Below, piece by piece: positions 22,071 through 32,613 of a DNA stretch of 64,000 nucleotides. The notes below the pieces were generated by a model. It did no database searches. It saw only the letters and a program-made list of their open reading frames with translations, and was not told the DNA's origin. Numbering within the stretch: the first letter of the stretch is position 1; each line of letters begins with the position of its first letter. The translations under genes and the position numbers were made by a program. The stretch is from Acanthosepion pharaonis (taxonomy: Eukaryota > Mollusca > Cephalopoda > Sepiida > Sepiidae), in contig CAHIKZ030000058.1 in the NCBI GenBank assembly GCA_903632075.3, forward strand, positions 1,848,501 to 1,912,500. Reading direction: 5' to 3'.

Positions 22071-22319
22071 CCTTTAACACGAGAGAGATTTAGAGGATGG
22101 GTGAAGAACAGTGTTACCCGTTATCCTTAAAAATAAGTGCAGCAGATGAGCAACAAAGGTACTACTTCTACCCAATACCCCCTGAAGACAAAAAAATTAT
22201 ACATTTTATGTTAGAGTAAACAGTTCGTCATTAAATGTGCCAATATTATACTATATATATTTTTTAAATAATAATAATAAAAGAAAAGAAAGAATATAAA
22301 ATTATCATCAAATATACTA

Positions 22320-23552
22320 TAATGTCATCCCATAAATTAACTTTTTGTTAAAATGAAAGAAATTTAAAGAGTATTTTATAATGTCTAATGGAGCTGAACA
22401 TTATTTTTATGTTTAGATGCATTTAAACTAATCAAATTTTATTTCAGACAACAATAAAATTAAATTTTGTTTGATTAAAACCCTGCTAACATGGAAGTAC
22501 CCAAGAATTATTTAAGGCACATAATGCTTTATGAGTTCAAGAAAGGAAACTCAGCAGCCGAAGCGGCTAGAAACATTCACTCAGTTTATGGAGAGGAATG
22601 TGTGAATGAAAGAACTTGCAGAAGATGGTTTGCAAAATTCAGAGGTGGAGATTTCACCCTTGAAGATGAAGATCGAACCGGATGTCCAGTTGAGTTTGAT
22701 GAAAATCTTCTTGAAGCAACCCTTGAAGAAAATCCTGCTTTATCAGTTGAGGAATTGACGGTGGTTCTCAGTTCAAACAATTTCAACTGTTCATCGTCAT
22801 CTTCAACAACTTGGAAAAGTTCCTAGACTTGGAAAATTGGTGCCTCATGAATTGTCTGAAAACAACCTCAAATCCCGAGTTGACATCTCCTCTTCTCTCC
22901 ATTGTCGCCAACTTGTTTCACCTTTTTTGGATAGACTTGTGACTGGCGACGAAAAATGAATCTTTTATCGAAATGTTAAGCGTCGTAGACAGTGACTTAG
23001 TAAAGGGGAAAGACCCCAGCCACAGCCGAGAAGGGTACGTCATGGGCAAAAAGTTCTTCTTTCAATCTGGTGGGATCGCTAAGGAATAATCCACATTGAA
23101 TTCTTACAAACTAATGCAACAATTAATGCTCAAATATACTATGAGCAATTAGAGCGTTTGAACCAAGCTTTGAGAAAAAAAAGACCTGCTCTAGTGAATC
23201 GAAAGAGGTGATGTTTCATCAGGAAAATGCACGATCCCATACAGCAAGATCACGTCACAAAAGATCGAAGAACTTGCTCCTTCAGACTACCATTTGTTTC
23301 GTAGCTTAGAGAATAATTTGGAAGAAACAGCTTTTGTAACACAGGAAGAGGTTAAAACTGACATTTGTGAGTTCTTCGAATCAAAGCCACAAGACTTTTA
23401 CAGTAATGGAATTAGTAAGCTTGTTAATAGATGGAAGGAAGTCATGGATAATCAGGGAAAATACATTGTTGATTGAATCTGTAATTAAATGTAACATTTG
23501 ATCACTTGTTTTCTTTATTCAAAATTCGGACGGAACTTATGGGATGACCTGA
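22320..23552 (+). mobile_element. Mariner transposon, copy 1 of a TCATCCCATAAG-end family
   Basis: The right end reads GGAACTTATGGGATGACCTGA before TA (23553-23554, only 20 of these bases form the matched repeat), and the left end reads TAATGTCATCCCATAAATT after TA (22318-22319). Length is about 1233 bases, typical for mariner. The same terminal sequence occurs at 44843 on the minus strand. Confidence 0.85.
22491..23476 (+). pseudogene. Mariner transposase, broken
   Basis: The N-terminal DNA-binding part is intact from the ATG at 22491: YLRHIMLYEFKKGNSAAEAA, then RTCRRWFAKFRGGDFTLEDE. A frameshift falls near 22785. The catalytic part then shows LVTGDEK followed by a stop (about 22935), HQENARSHTA near 23220 with E where the second catalytic D is expected, and LAPSDYHLFRSLENNLEE near 23277-23325 with the third D. 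The last 60 codons to 23476 are open. It binds and cuts its own ends when intact; this copy has stops, shifts and a changed catalytic residue. Confidence 0.85.
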
Positions 23553-23565
23553 TAGAATATTTTAT

Positions 23566-23569
<4 letters not shown>

Positions 23570-23606
<37 letters not shown>
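23570..23606. repeat. (AT)n microsatellite
   Basis: The tail of the minus-strand hammerhead-like module at 23722 ends in it. Confidence 0.95.
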
Positions 23607-23609
<3 letters not shown>

Positions 23610-23721
23610 GAAATATAGTCTTAAGGTGTGCTATATTTATGGGATAAAGTGCTCGATATCAGAGATAGAGCGTGTAAATATAAAAGTGAACATAAAAGTC
23701 AACACTTAGAGGCGACAGTCT

Positions 23722-23746
23722 GTTTCATGCTATATGCAATCGTCAG
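23722..23746 (-). ncRNA. Hammerhead-like module, CTGACGA type
   Basis: The minus strand reads CTGACGA, T, arms TGC and GCA around ATATA, T, then GAAACAGACTGTCGCC. A tail of about 115 bases (TTGACTTTTATGTTCACTTT) leads to (AT)n at 23570-23606. Relatives are at 60186, 60241 and 62404. Confidence 0.5.
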
Positions 23747-23845
23747 GCCACGTGTGCTGTTATTTTCCTCGGCTATTTATACATATACGGGTCAGTGGTC
23801 CATTGTGGGTGGTCTATTATGGCGGTTATTTTACCGGAAGTCGTT

Positions 23846-23849
<4 letters not shown>

Positions 23850-23887
<38 letters not shown>
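23850..23887. repeat. (AT)n microsatellite
   Basis: It forms the 3' end of the minus-strand SINE that follows. Confidence 0.95.
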
Positions 23888-24390
<503 letters not shown>

Positions 24391-24540
24391 TTAATTTTGT
24401 AGCAGTTGAATTTGTTTACATATTTCTTTCAGTCACTGGAAATATTTCTTTTTAGAATTTTTTTAACTGAAGTGTTTTTCTTCTTGTAGAAAAAGTTCGA
24501 TTGGTGGATTGAATTTACAAATATGTTATTTCTCTGAGTA

Positions 24541-24567
24541 TTTTCAAACATTTTTGTCTATCATCAG
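24541..24567 (-). ncRNA. Hammerhead-like module, intact CTGATGA
   Basis: The minus strand reads CTGATGA, T, arms AGACA and TGTTT around AAA, then GAAAATACTCAG. A tail of about 150 bases leads to the (AT)n that ends at 24386. One G-U pair is needed in the stem. Confidence 0.5.
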
Positions 24568-24569
24568 AA

Positions 24570-25235
24570 TGTACGCGAGACTTTAAATTGGGAAGCAGCT
24601 AGACACACACACACACACAGACACGCACATAATTATATATATTATTCTGCATAATTGACGGAGGATGTTAAGTATCATTTATCATTATTTGAAATTGCTT
24701 GCGGTATTCATTGCGATGAGAAGAAAAATGCAAATTCTATCATTAACTCTCGCTGCTGATACTTCCCTGTTATTCACACGTGTTATCTTCAAAGACATGC
24801 TTTTTGGGGGGCTCGTTTTCTTCAGTTTTTACTCTTCTTTTTTGCCATTTGCGAAATTGAAAATTTATATGTCGCCATGTTGTTTTTTAAGAAGTACAAA
24901 TTTATCCTTTGATCTTTGTAATGGACAAGTGTAGGCGCTCATAAATACGAGCTCGCACAAGCCACTTGACACGCATTACGTATCACGGCATCCGATGACG
25001 TGTCAGCATGATGGGGAATTTCGCTATTTTGCGATTTCTCATGTTTTATGCTTATCATCAACATAAATGCCCAATCCTTTGTTGAATTTGATTGCAGATG
25101 CAGATATATATATATACTTCAGTATGTTATAAGGTATTTGCTGATAGATAGGTTTTGAAATACAGGTGTTTAAGAGAGTTTGGTCTTCATTAGAATTAGT
25201 ATCTATCCATCCATCTGAGCCACTACATATCCTTT
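24570..25235. other. No gene recognised
   Basis: An 89-codon frame at 24665-24934 has membrane-like stretches but no start context or family resemblance. A short (CA)n lies at 24603-24618. Confidence 0.35.
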
Positions 25236-25236
25236 G

Positions 25237-25237
<1 letters not shown>

Positions 25238-25284
<47 letters not shown>
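25238..25284. repeat. (AT)n microsatellite at the end of a Penelope-like copy
   Basis: It directly follows the 3' end (CATTTTATTCATAAAT on the minus strand) of the minus-strand Penelope-like copy. Confidence 0.95.
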
Positions 25285-25288
<4 letters not shown>

Positions 25289-25327
25289 GAATAAAATGAC
25301 AATAGGAAAACTGGTAATTGCTGACGC

Positions 25328-25353
25328 GTTTCGTCCAATGTGGACTTTATTAA
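25328..25353 (-). ncRNA. Decayed hammerhead-like module of the Penelope-like copy
   Basis: The minus strand reads TTAATAAAGTCCACATTGGA then CGAAAC. Arms GTCC and GGAC and the GAAAC box are intact. The CTGATGA box appears as TTAATAA, which differs only by three transitions. Confidence 0.5.
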
Positions 25354-25507
25354 AGCAAAATACGAAAATGAAATTAAATGAACAAAGTAACTAATAAAAA
25401 CAATAACAGAATGTACCTAGCAACTGGAATGTAGAGAAACGCTATTTTCATATTTTTTAACTGAAAAGTAACGTCAGAATATTGTCACTATATCTGTGTT
25501 GATGTAT

Positions 25508-26329
25508 TCAGCCATTTTCTTTCGATTTTATGAATCTGTTGTGCATATTTGTTTGTAAGAGCATTAATTTTGTTAAGAAAGGTGAAATAGGGAAAAAGCC
25601 TGGGCGTAAATTAATATTTGGATAATTTTCTATGGCGGCACTCTCCAGAATTTTCCTTCTGAGTGAGTTATTTTCTTTTTTTATGAGTGTAGCATTTTTA
25701 AAATCAAAATTATGGTTGTATTTATTTCTATGTATGACTATTGCATTAGCTAAGTTGTTTTTTGTGAGGTCTCTTTTGTGCTCATAAATGCGTTTTTTCA
25801 AACTTCTACTTGTTTCTCCAATATATTGGGAGGAGCAGTTTTGGCAATTTATTTTATAAATGCCTGCTTCAGAAATATTAGTGCTATTATTGTTTGAAGA
25901 TCTTAGTATATCTATAATGGTTTTGGAAGTGTTTGTGACTATTTCAAGATTATTTTGATGGGATAGGTTATTCTGGATCGTGGACGTGGCAGAATTGGTC
26001 GGTAGTATTATGTATCTGTTTTCATGTGATTTACTATTGCGGATTGTGTTATTAGTTTTGTTTCGTTTGTATATTTTGTATGCCTTTCTTCTTGCATTGT
26101 GGATGAAATGGTATGGGTATTGTAGGTTTTTGAATGTGTTTTCTATGTATGTTTCTTCTTTAAATAAATATTGAGGACTACAGATTCTTAATGCTCTTAG
26201 ATAGAAACCTATAATAATTCCAGATTTAATTTTTGAAGGGTGGTTTGAGTAGAAGCTGATGAGATCATTTTTGTTTGTAGCCTTTCTGTAAACGTCAAAA
26301 TTGAGTTCGTTGTTATTTCTAATTAACAA
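25508..26329 (-). CDS. Penelope-like RT thumb plus GIY-YIG endonuclease, C-terminal 273 codons
   Basis: GIY-YIG endonucleases of Penelope-like elements are thought to nick the target for reverse transcription. The frame begins inside the RT (NELNFDVYRKATNKND) and continues through RRKAYKIYKRNKTN to the endonuclease: GIYKINC, SSQYIGET, SLKKRIYEHKRDL, IVIHRNKYNHNFDF, and RRKILESAAIENYPNINL with a conserved E. It ends KSKENG. All GIY-YIG landmarks are present. The start is not a true gene start; upstream RT sequence is in other frames. Over about 235 residues it differs from the plus copy by a single I-to-L change near the beginning. Confidence 0.85.
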   Translation of the reverse strand: MLIRNNNELNFDVYRKATNKNDLISFYSNHPSKIKSGIIIGFYLRALRICSPQYLFKEETYIENTFKNLQYPYHFIHNARRKAYKIYKRNKTNNTIRNSKSHENRYIILPTNSATSTIQNNLSHQNNLEIVTNTSKTIIDILRSSNNNSTNISEAGIYKINCQNCSSQYIGETSRSLKKRIYEHKRDLTKNNLANAIVIHRNKYNHNFDFKNATLIKKENNSLRRKILESAAIENYPNINLRPGFFPISPFLTKLMLLQTNMHNRFIKSKENG

Positions 26330-26620
26330 AATGTCCAGGAACGGAAGAGTGTAGTTGGTTTCAGTTTCGAGGGTGAAGTTTATTGTAGGTTCAATGTTGT
26401 TAAGTTTGGAGAGAAGATCCGTTAAATTGGTTTGGAATTATTAATAACGAGTCTTCTATGTATCTGAAATATGAAGAGTTTGTAGGGAGAAGATTTTTGA
26501 ATGAGTCACTTTATGGAAATTCTAAAAAATAGACATGCAAGAACGCCGCTGAGAGGAGATCCCATTGGCAAAACAAATTTCTCTCTGTAATGTTGGTTAT
26601 TAAAAGTAAAGAAGCATAGC

Positions 26621-27463
26621 TTGGTAATTAGTTGGCACAGTTTTATAATTTTGTGTGTAGATATAGGTAATTGGATTTTTGCATTTGTTAGGTGTTTTTT
26701 AAGTAAATTTAAGCATTTATCTATGGGGACGTCTTCAAAAATTAAATCTGGAATTATTTTAGGTTTCTATCTAAGAGCATTAAGAATCTGTAGTCCTCAA
26801 TATTTATTTAAAGAAGAAACATACATAGAAAACACATTCAAAAACCTACAATACCCATACCATTTCATCCACAATGCAAGAAGAAAGGCATACAAAATAT
26901 ACAAACGAAACAAAACTAATAACACAATCCGCAATAGTAAATCACATGAAAACAGATACATAATACTACCGACCAATTCTGCCACGTCCACGATCCAGAA
27001 TAACCTATCCCATCAAAATAATCTTGAAATAGTCACAAACACTTCCAAAACCATTATAGATATACTAAGATCTTCAAACAATAATAGCACTAATATTTCT
27101 GAAGCAGGCATTTATAAAATAAATTGCCAAAACTGCTCCTCCCAATATATTGGAGAAACAAGTAGAAGTTTGAAAAAACGCATTTATGAGCACAAAAGAG
27201 ACCTCACAAAAAACAACTTAGCTAATGCAATAGTCATACATAGAAATAAATACAACCATAATTTTGATTTTAAAAATGCTACACTCATAAAAAAAGAAAA
27301 TAACTCACTCAGAAGGAAAATTCTGGAGAGTGCCGCCATAGAAAATTATCCAAATATTAATTTACGCCCAGGCTTTTTCCCTATTTCACCTTTCTTAACA
27401 AAATTAATGCTCTTACAAACAAATATGCACAACAGATTCATAAAATCGAAAGAAAATGGCTGA
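26621..27463 (+). CDS. Penelope-like GIY-YIG endonuclease, plus copy
   Basis: The open frame is 280 codons, but only the part from 26735 belongs to this copy. The first 38 codons are antisense to the other copy and are not real coding sequence. From KIKSGIILGFYLRALRIC the protein repeats the minus copy, including GIYKINC, YIGET and RIYEHKRD, and ends at the same KSKENG. The RT core is missing, so it could supply endonuclease at most, and no promoter is evident. Confidence 0.8.
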   Translation: MVISWHSFIILCVDIGNWIFAFVRCFLSKFKHLSMGTSSKIKSGIILGFYLRALRICSPQYLFKEETYIENTFKNLQYPYHFIHNARRKAYKIYKRNKTNNTIRNSKSHENRYIILPTNSATSTIQNNLSHQNNLEIVTNTSKTIIDILRSSNNNSTNISEAGIYKINCQNCSSQYIGETSRSLKKRIYEHKRDLTKNNLANAIVIHRNKYNHNFDFKNATLIKKENNSLRRKILESAAIENYPNINLRPGFFPISPFLTKLMLLQTNMHNRFIKSKENG

Positions 27464-27711
27464 ATACATCAACACAGATATAATGACAATATTCTCCACA
27501 CGTGACGATCTCTGACGTTATTTTTCAGTTAAAAAATATGAAAATAGCGTTTCTCTACATTCCAGTTGCTAGGTACATTCTGTTTTTGTTTTTATTAGTT
27601 ACTTTGTTCATTTAATTTCATTTTCGTATTTTGCTTTAATAAAATCCACATTGGACGAAACGCGTCAGCAATTACCAGTTTTCCTATTGTCATTTTTATT
27701 CATAAATATTG
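26735..27711 (+). mobile_element. Penelope-like element, 3' end only, plus copy
   Basis: It starts abruptly at TTCAAAAATTAAATCTGG, at the point where the minus copy begins, and ends CATTTTTATTCATAAAT. Relative to the minus copy it has an extra 16-base stretch near 27497-27512 in the 3' UTR. It is followed, after about 40 bases, by (AT)n at 27744-27762. Confidence 0.85.
27636..27661 (+). ncRNA. Decayed hammerhead-like module, plus copy
   Basis: It reads TTAATAAAATCCACATTGGA then CGAAAC. Compared with the minus copy, G of the 5' stem arm has become A, so one base pair is lost. Confidence 0.45.
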
Positions 27712-27764
27712 TCTTCTCTACCGATTAAATCGTAGAAATTTTCATATATATATATATATATAAC

Positions 27765-28030
27765 GGTGCTCGATGTAATACAACAGAACCATAAAGGATA
27801 TAACTTACTCAGCACCTGATGATTGCGCTCTGCATGAAACTACGAGTCGTGATATTGGTGAGAAATAAGTGGTTTTCCAAGCGTTACATAGATATGGCAC
27901 GAGGCTGAAAGTATGGGGCATCCAGTGAGGATCGAACTTACTACTCAGTCGTAATTGTTCTAGCGAGATAAACCTGCTAACGATTAACTAACTCGGGTTT
28001 GTCTGACGATCGCAAATAGCTTGAAACCCA
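27765..28030 (-). repeat. Candidate SINE family 4 (tRNA-like box B)
   Basis: On the minus strand AAGTTCGATCCTCACTGG (about 27923-27940) looks like a B box. Upstream GTTAGTTAATCGTTAGCAGG may be the A-box region. The distal part TTACATCGAGCACCG recurs in similar form near 44795 and 55140. The assignment is tentative. Confidence 0.4.
27816..27840 (+). ncRNA. Hammerhead-like module, intact core letters
   Basis: It reads CTGATGA, T, arms TGC and GCA around GCTCT, T, then GAAACTACGAGTC. It runs opposite to the tRNA-like head of the surrounding repeat, and no (AT)n follows within 250 bases. A decayed relative is at 55045. Confidence 0.5.
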
Positions 28031-28104
28031 GAGTCACAAACTCGCAACAATTCAACTAAATATGTTAGCTCCATCACTGTTATTGAACGTTTTCAAGTAC
28101 CGCG

Positions 28105-28112
28105 CATATATA

Positions 28113-28176
<64 letters not shown>

Positions 28177-28290
28177 TTACACACACAAATGCACACGCGC
28201 ACACACACTCACACACACACACATATATATATATATATGCGCGGTACTTATTAGAAAGCGCTCAATATATATATATATATATATATATCG
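28105..28290. repeat. (AT)n-(CA)n-(AT)n microsatellite cluster
   Basis: AT at 28118-28168, CA-type at 28169-28220, AT at 28221-28237, then after GCGCGGTACTT another AT run at 28266-28287. Confidence 0.9.
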
Positions 28291-28839
28291 AAATAAAAGT
28301 ATAAAATTTAATATTACAAGACATATTAAAAAGTATGAAATAATAAAAAAAAACTCAACAACAAGGGGGGGGATATATATATATATCAAGAGAAAGAACA
28401 GAGAGATTAAAATCCACCGTTCTTAGCATTTCCTTTTTTTAGTGCATGATAAAACGTAGTGCAAAATATTATAATAATATTTATTATAAAATATTTTACA
28501 TTGCTACACAAAAAAATGTCTATGTTTCAGAACTTGAAAATTGTTTCAGCATCAGACAATTTTGAATAACTCATGATGGAAATGATTTACTTGGGAAATC
28601 AGAAAACAATTCGGTAGCTTCTTTGAGAGTTAAGACAGAGTGGGGAAACCAAGATTCCTAAATTTTGCGTCATGTCTTGGTTAACCAATCAAAAAACTGA
28701 TCAAAGCTAAAATAGAAAAAAATGTGATTAGAAGTTAGATATGGGTGTGTTATTAATTCATGTCTAGATAAATTGACACTTTTAAGGCATGTCAGCACAG
28801 ACGACATCCGGTTACGAATATAAATTAAGAGTTTAGTAG

Positions 28840-28840
<1 letters not shown>
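28291..28840. other. No gene recognised
   Basis: AT-rich sequence with a short (AT)n at 28374-28385. Confidence 0.4.

Positions 28841-28843
<3 letters not shown>

Positions 28844-28887
<44 letters not shown>
28844..28887. repeat. (AT)n microsatellite
   Basis: About 44 bases of uninterrupted AT. Confidence 0.95.
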
Positions 28888-28889
<2 letters not shown>

Positions 28890-28891
<2 letters not shown>

Positions 28892-29325
28892 CAAATATTT
28901 TTTAACAAAAAGTTAATTTTAAAGAATTTCAAAATTAAAAAAAAATTATTCTGTACTTGATAAAAGAGCATCTAGCGTTATTAAATCATTTTTATATATA
29001 CTTAGAAACCAAAATACGATACTTATAGTATTGAATGGGCAATAAAACATGGCAATACTGAAATTGAAAAATCACAGAATTAAATAAATATTTTATGTAC
29101 CATTATATATTAATAAAATAATGGATATATATTTCTAATGCGTAAATATTTTATGAAAAGTTCTATTAACTATATTTTAATGTAAACATTATACAGTGCC
29201 TACAAATTACTGTTAATTCATTTTCTGATTTAGGGGATCATTATTTTTAGGAAACTTTATAATATGCAGCTTTTCATGTACAAACAGGAGACATGGGTCA
29301 TTTAAGGACTTACAAATTATCGTTT
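28890..29325. other. Very AT-rich sequence, no gene
   Basis: No recognisable feature up to the decayed GIY-YIG remnant. Confidence 0.4.
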
Positions 29326-29329
29326 TTAT

Positions 29330-30170
29330 ATTATTTACCATTTTACGTTAGGGTTTCATTGATTTCTTTTAAATGCCAAATATATTTAGCGAGGGATATT
29401 CGGTTACGGTGAGCATTGTTGTTAAAAGGAGATATATGCTTTGTTTAAAGGGTTTTTGTGCTACCAATATAAAATTTCTTAACTGTCGGGTTTTCAACAG
29501 ATACAATGGTACATTGGTAAACAATTGATTCTGTAAGACATCTATTTTGCAATCGCCAATTTATAGTATTTCTACAATTACATTATTTATTATCAATATT
29601 ATTGTTTTCTGCTTTGTAATTACTATTCTTACTTTGGTTTGAGTGTTTATTCAGAACTTTATTATTATGTTTTTTAATGTTTTTTCTTGACTTTCAGTAC
29701 AACTGTAACTTAATTTAAGCGTAATTTTATTGAAAATCTTGCTTAGAGGATTATTACTTAGGAAATGTTTCTCAAGCAAAGCGAGAAACTTTTGCCCTAG
29801 TTTAGTGCTAAGTATTTGGTTAAATGGGTGTTTGTACCAATAATACTAATTCTATATTCTGTTGATGAGCGTATGTGTTTTATTATAGATGGAGTATGAT
29901 TAGACTCTGGGGCCCAAAATTAGAATATTTTTGAAAGAGTATTTTTTTTTAATAATATTTTTTCATTCTAGCCAAATTCTTTTACTTTTTGTCTTCATCA
30001 CCTTTGTCCCTAACTATCTCACAGTGTGAAAACCGAAAATCTACCAAGAATGGTAATATATTGTAAGAGCCTGGATGCAAATTTATACTTTCCAGATATT
30101 TTCGTCTTACTGAATTATTTTCGCTTTTATTTAAAGTAGCATTTCCTAAGTCAGTTTATCCATCGCACCT
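29330..30170 (-). pseudogene. GIY-YIG retroelement remnant (Penelope-like), heavily decayed
   Basis: On the minus strand the pieces include NLHPGSYNILPFLVDF near 30080-30030, which parallels the C-terminal NLRPGFFPISPF of the 25.5-kb element. Then NQILSTKLGQKFLALLEKHF and KIFNKITLKLSYSC (about 29820-29690) appear, which in related proteins form the RT end before the endonuclease. YQCTIVSVENPTVKKFYIGS and SLAKYIWHLKE (about 29515-29365) are GIY-YIG text. Two different lineages seem to be joined or nested. Many stops; inactive. Confidence 0.6.
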
Positions 30171-30174
30171 TGTT

Positions 30175-31318
30175 ACATGAATCGTTTCATATCTATCTGT
30201 CTGTCTATCTATTTATCTACCTTCGTTTACTTGTATATTCTCTCTCTTTCTAACATGTATATGTCTGTCTCTGTATATCTATTGAATTCTGTGTGGTGGT
30301 TAAAATGATGGGCGTTCTTCAATATCAAATTTCAAATAGTATATCGAAATAATCCTTTATTTTATCTTACATCAGTTGTCTATCCTGCAGTTACCATATT
30401 TCAGATAATGTAATACTTGCGATATCCCTGTGCTATAAATGTCAATGCATACCAAAAGTATCCTAGTTATTTAAAAAAAAATTCCCCGAATTCTTGTAAT
30501 GTGACATTATGCCTTTCAGCATAGACTCTTATTTATTCCATCAATAAATTCTGTCGCGTTCCTTGATGGAATATTACAAGTGTTTGTTATCAAGTACTTT
30601 CTTATTAAATTTCTCTTTTATCATAAGAATGATTGTGAGGCCCAACGCCAGGGAAATACATTTATATACTTTAAGTAATCAACGGGATGATTGGATCATT
30701 TGTTTTTTACAGCTTATCACCCCTTTGTCGGTTATTATTTAAAGCCGAAATATATTTTTTGAATTGCAAGAATAATTCATTTTATTGCGAGTGAATATTG
30801 CATTAATATATTTTTTAGAATAGCAATGATTTTTTAGATAATTGTGTCCACTATTTAATCTATATATGAGAAGAAATGAGATGGATTCTTACCATTCTCA
30901 AGTGAATTTGAATGTACAACGAATCCAGCTACAATTTGAACTCGCTTCTGCAATTTTTCTTTCCAAACCGCTATTTATTAAACTATCTGCACGTCCTATA
31001 TTTTGATAAAATGCATTATTCACAGGCGATATAATCATCATTTAGACATTGAAATAGTCTTCGTAGTTTCAATTAGCTTAGGTCACCCAACTGGTAACGT
31101 GCATAAGTAGATGCTATTCAAACCACATATGCAAAGTAGGTTCAGTATGCGAAGAATCGCCGTCGAATACTCCATATGTATAATACTTCTTTTCCTATCA
31201 CTCAATAACTTTTCAAGTGCGCTAGTAGCGCTAAATTGTTCGGTTCTCGCGTTGGCCGAATCAGCCATACGGGAAATCATCTTATATGTAGTAGGCTAGG
31301 AAAATGAAAAGAGCAATA
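30175..31318. other. No gene recognised
   Basis: A short TATC/TGTC-type tract lies near 30192-30222. Small frames at 31083-31299 overlap on both strands without a domain. Confidence 0.4.
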
Positions 31319-31320
31319 TA

Positions 31321-32611
31321 CAAGGTAACCAAAAAAGTTCTGTCTGTTTTTAAAGGAAAAAAAAAGAAAACGCTTCAGAGTATGTGTAACTTATATTTAG
31401 TCTTCGAAGTAATCGCCACCGGTGTCCAGCACCTTCTGCAAAGGTATCTCCAGCTGTTCAATGTCCTTGCGGTAGAACTCGGAGGGTGGTGTTGACGCAA
31501 AGAAGTCCGTGAGGGCTTTGCGCAAGTCTGCTTCATTGGTGAAGGATTTCCCACCAAGATCATTATCCAGGGAGTGGAAGAGGTGGTAATCGGATGGCGC
31601 AAGGTCAGGTGAATAAGGTGGATGGCACAAAGTCTCCCACCCAAGTTGCTGTCTGGTATCCCTGACCACACGCACGACATGCGGCCTGGCGTTGTCATGC
31701 AGGAAAAACACACCTTTGCGACTCACCAGTGCTGGATCCTTCTGGCGTAATGCCTGTTACACACGTTTCAATTGCTGCGAGTATAGGTGTCCAGTGACCG
31801 TTTGGCACGTTGGTAGCAGTTCATAATGAACCACTTGACGACCTGTCCATCAGACACAAAGCATAATCTTGCGTGGGGGCATAGACGGTCTTCCGGTATG
31901 AGGGACAGGAACCTGGGGAGACAACCAATGTCTGGAACGCTTGGGAGTTTCGTACATAACCCACTTTTCATCACCGGTAAGCACTCGATTGAATAAGGAT
32001 GCGGTACGGTGGCGAGAAAGCAGCGATACGCAGGCTGCCACTCGTTGTCCCTTGTGGACCTCCAACAGCGTTTGCGGAACCCACTTGTTCAGTTTGTACG
32101 TCTTACCTAGGCGGTGCAGGTGAAGTCTAACTGTTTCATCATAAACGTTGAACTGTCTTGCAAGTTCACCGCACGTTAGACTACTGCCCTCTTCAATGGC
32201 CGCCTTCAGGACTCTGTCCTTCAAGACCTGTGGTCGTCCACTGCGAGGCTCATCATGGAGAGACAAATCTTCCGACTTGAATTTTCGAAAACAACGCCTT
32301 GCAATACGTTCATCCACAGCACTACCCCCAAACGCTTGACATATGCGGTGACTTGATGCAGCTGATGATAAGCCCACTTTGAATTCGTAAAGCAAACAGC
32401 CCCGAACGAGATCTCTAGACACATCCATCCTTCTCACAGTTGTCCGGCTTATAACTGATGGCTGGGCACGGTGCGCGTGTTTTTCTATAACGTCTGATGT
32501 TCCTATTTCCGGCTGCCCGAATTTGAAAAAAATTGCTACACGCATTTCGTATATAGTTCAACTTCATTCAATGACTAATCGAAAACGGACAGAACTTTTT
32601 TAGTTACCTTG
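31321..32611 (-). mobile_element. Mariner transposon, nearly intact
   Basis: Both ends read CAAGGTAAC(C/T)AAAAAAGTTCTGTC inward and are flanked by TA at 31319-31320 and 32612-32613. Length is about 1291 bases. Transposase lies on the minus strand and fills most of the element. This is a different family from the copies at 22320 and 44843. Confidence 0.93.
31397..32428 (-). pseudogene. Mariner D34D transposase with two in-frame stops
   Basis: The enzyme binds the terminal repeats and moves the element by cut and paste. From the ATG at 32428 (MDVSRDLVRGCLLYEFKVGL) one frame runs about 343 codons to 31397, the usual mariner length, interrupted only by TGA at 31850-31852 and TAA at 31757-31759. 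The helix-turn-helix part (DERIARRCFRKFKSEDLSLH) is followed by VLTGDEKWVMYE (first D), HDNARPH (second D) and SPDLAPSDYHLF (third D), with 34 residues between the last two. An ATG at 32545 upstream is in frame but outside the usual start. The TGA sits where a W codon (CVWW-type motif) is expected. Confidence 0.9.
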
Positions 32612-32613
32612 TA

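Larger units (their letters stand above)
25287..26734 (-). mobile_element. Penelope-like element, 5'-truncated, minus copy
   Basis: This copy runs leftward and covers part of the RT palm, the thumb, the GIY-YIG endonuclease and the 3' UTR with a decayed hammerhead-like module. Positions 25287-26238 pair with 26735-27711 to form a large palindrome; 26239-26734 is its own unpaired 5' extension. In that extension REKFVLPMGSPLSGVLACLF (about 26588-26530) and RYIEDSLLII (about 26462-26433) are RT motifs, with E replacing the first D of the usual YxDD. Confidence 0.85.

Noticed and set aside
24665..24934. An 89-codon frame with hydrophobic stretches as a small membrane protein
   Set aside because: AT-rich sequence often gives such frames; there is no family match, start context or neighbouring gene.
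25980..26174. Mirror frames at 25980-26174 (+) and 26797-26991 (-) giving the same 64-residue protein
   Set aside because: They are the antisense of the same part of both Penelope-like copies, so their identity follows from the palindrome.
26621..26734. The first 38 codons of the plus-strand Penelope-like frame as an N-terminal domain
   Set aside because: This stretch is antisense to the 5' part of the facing copy and is open only by chance.
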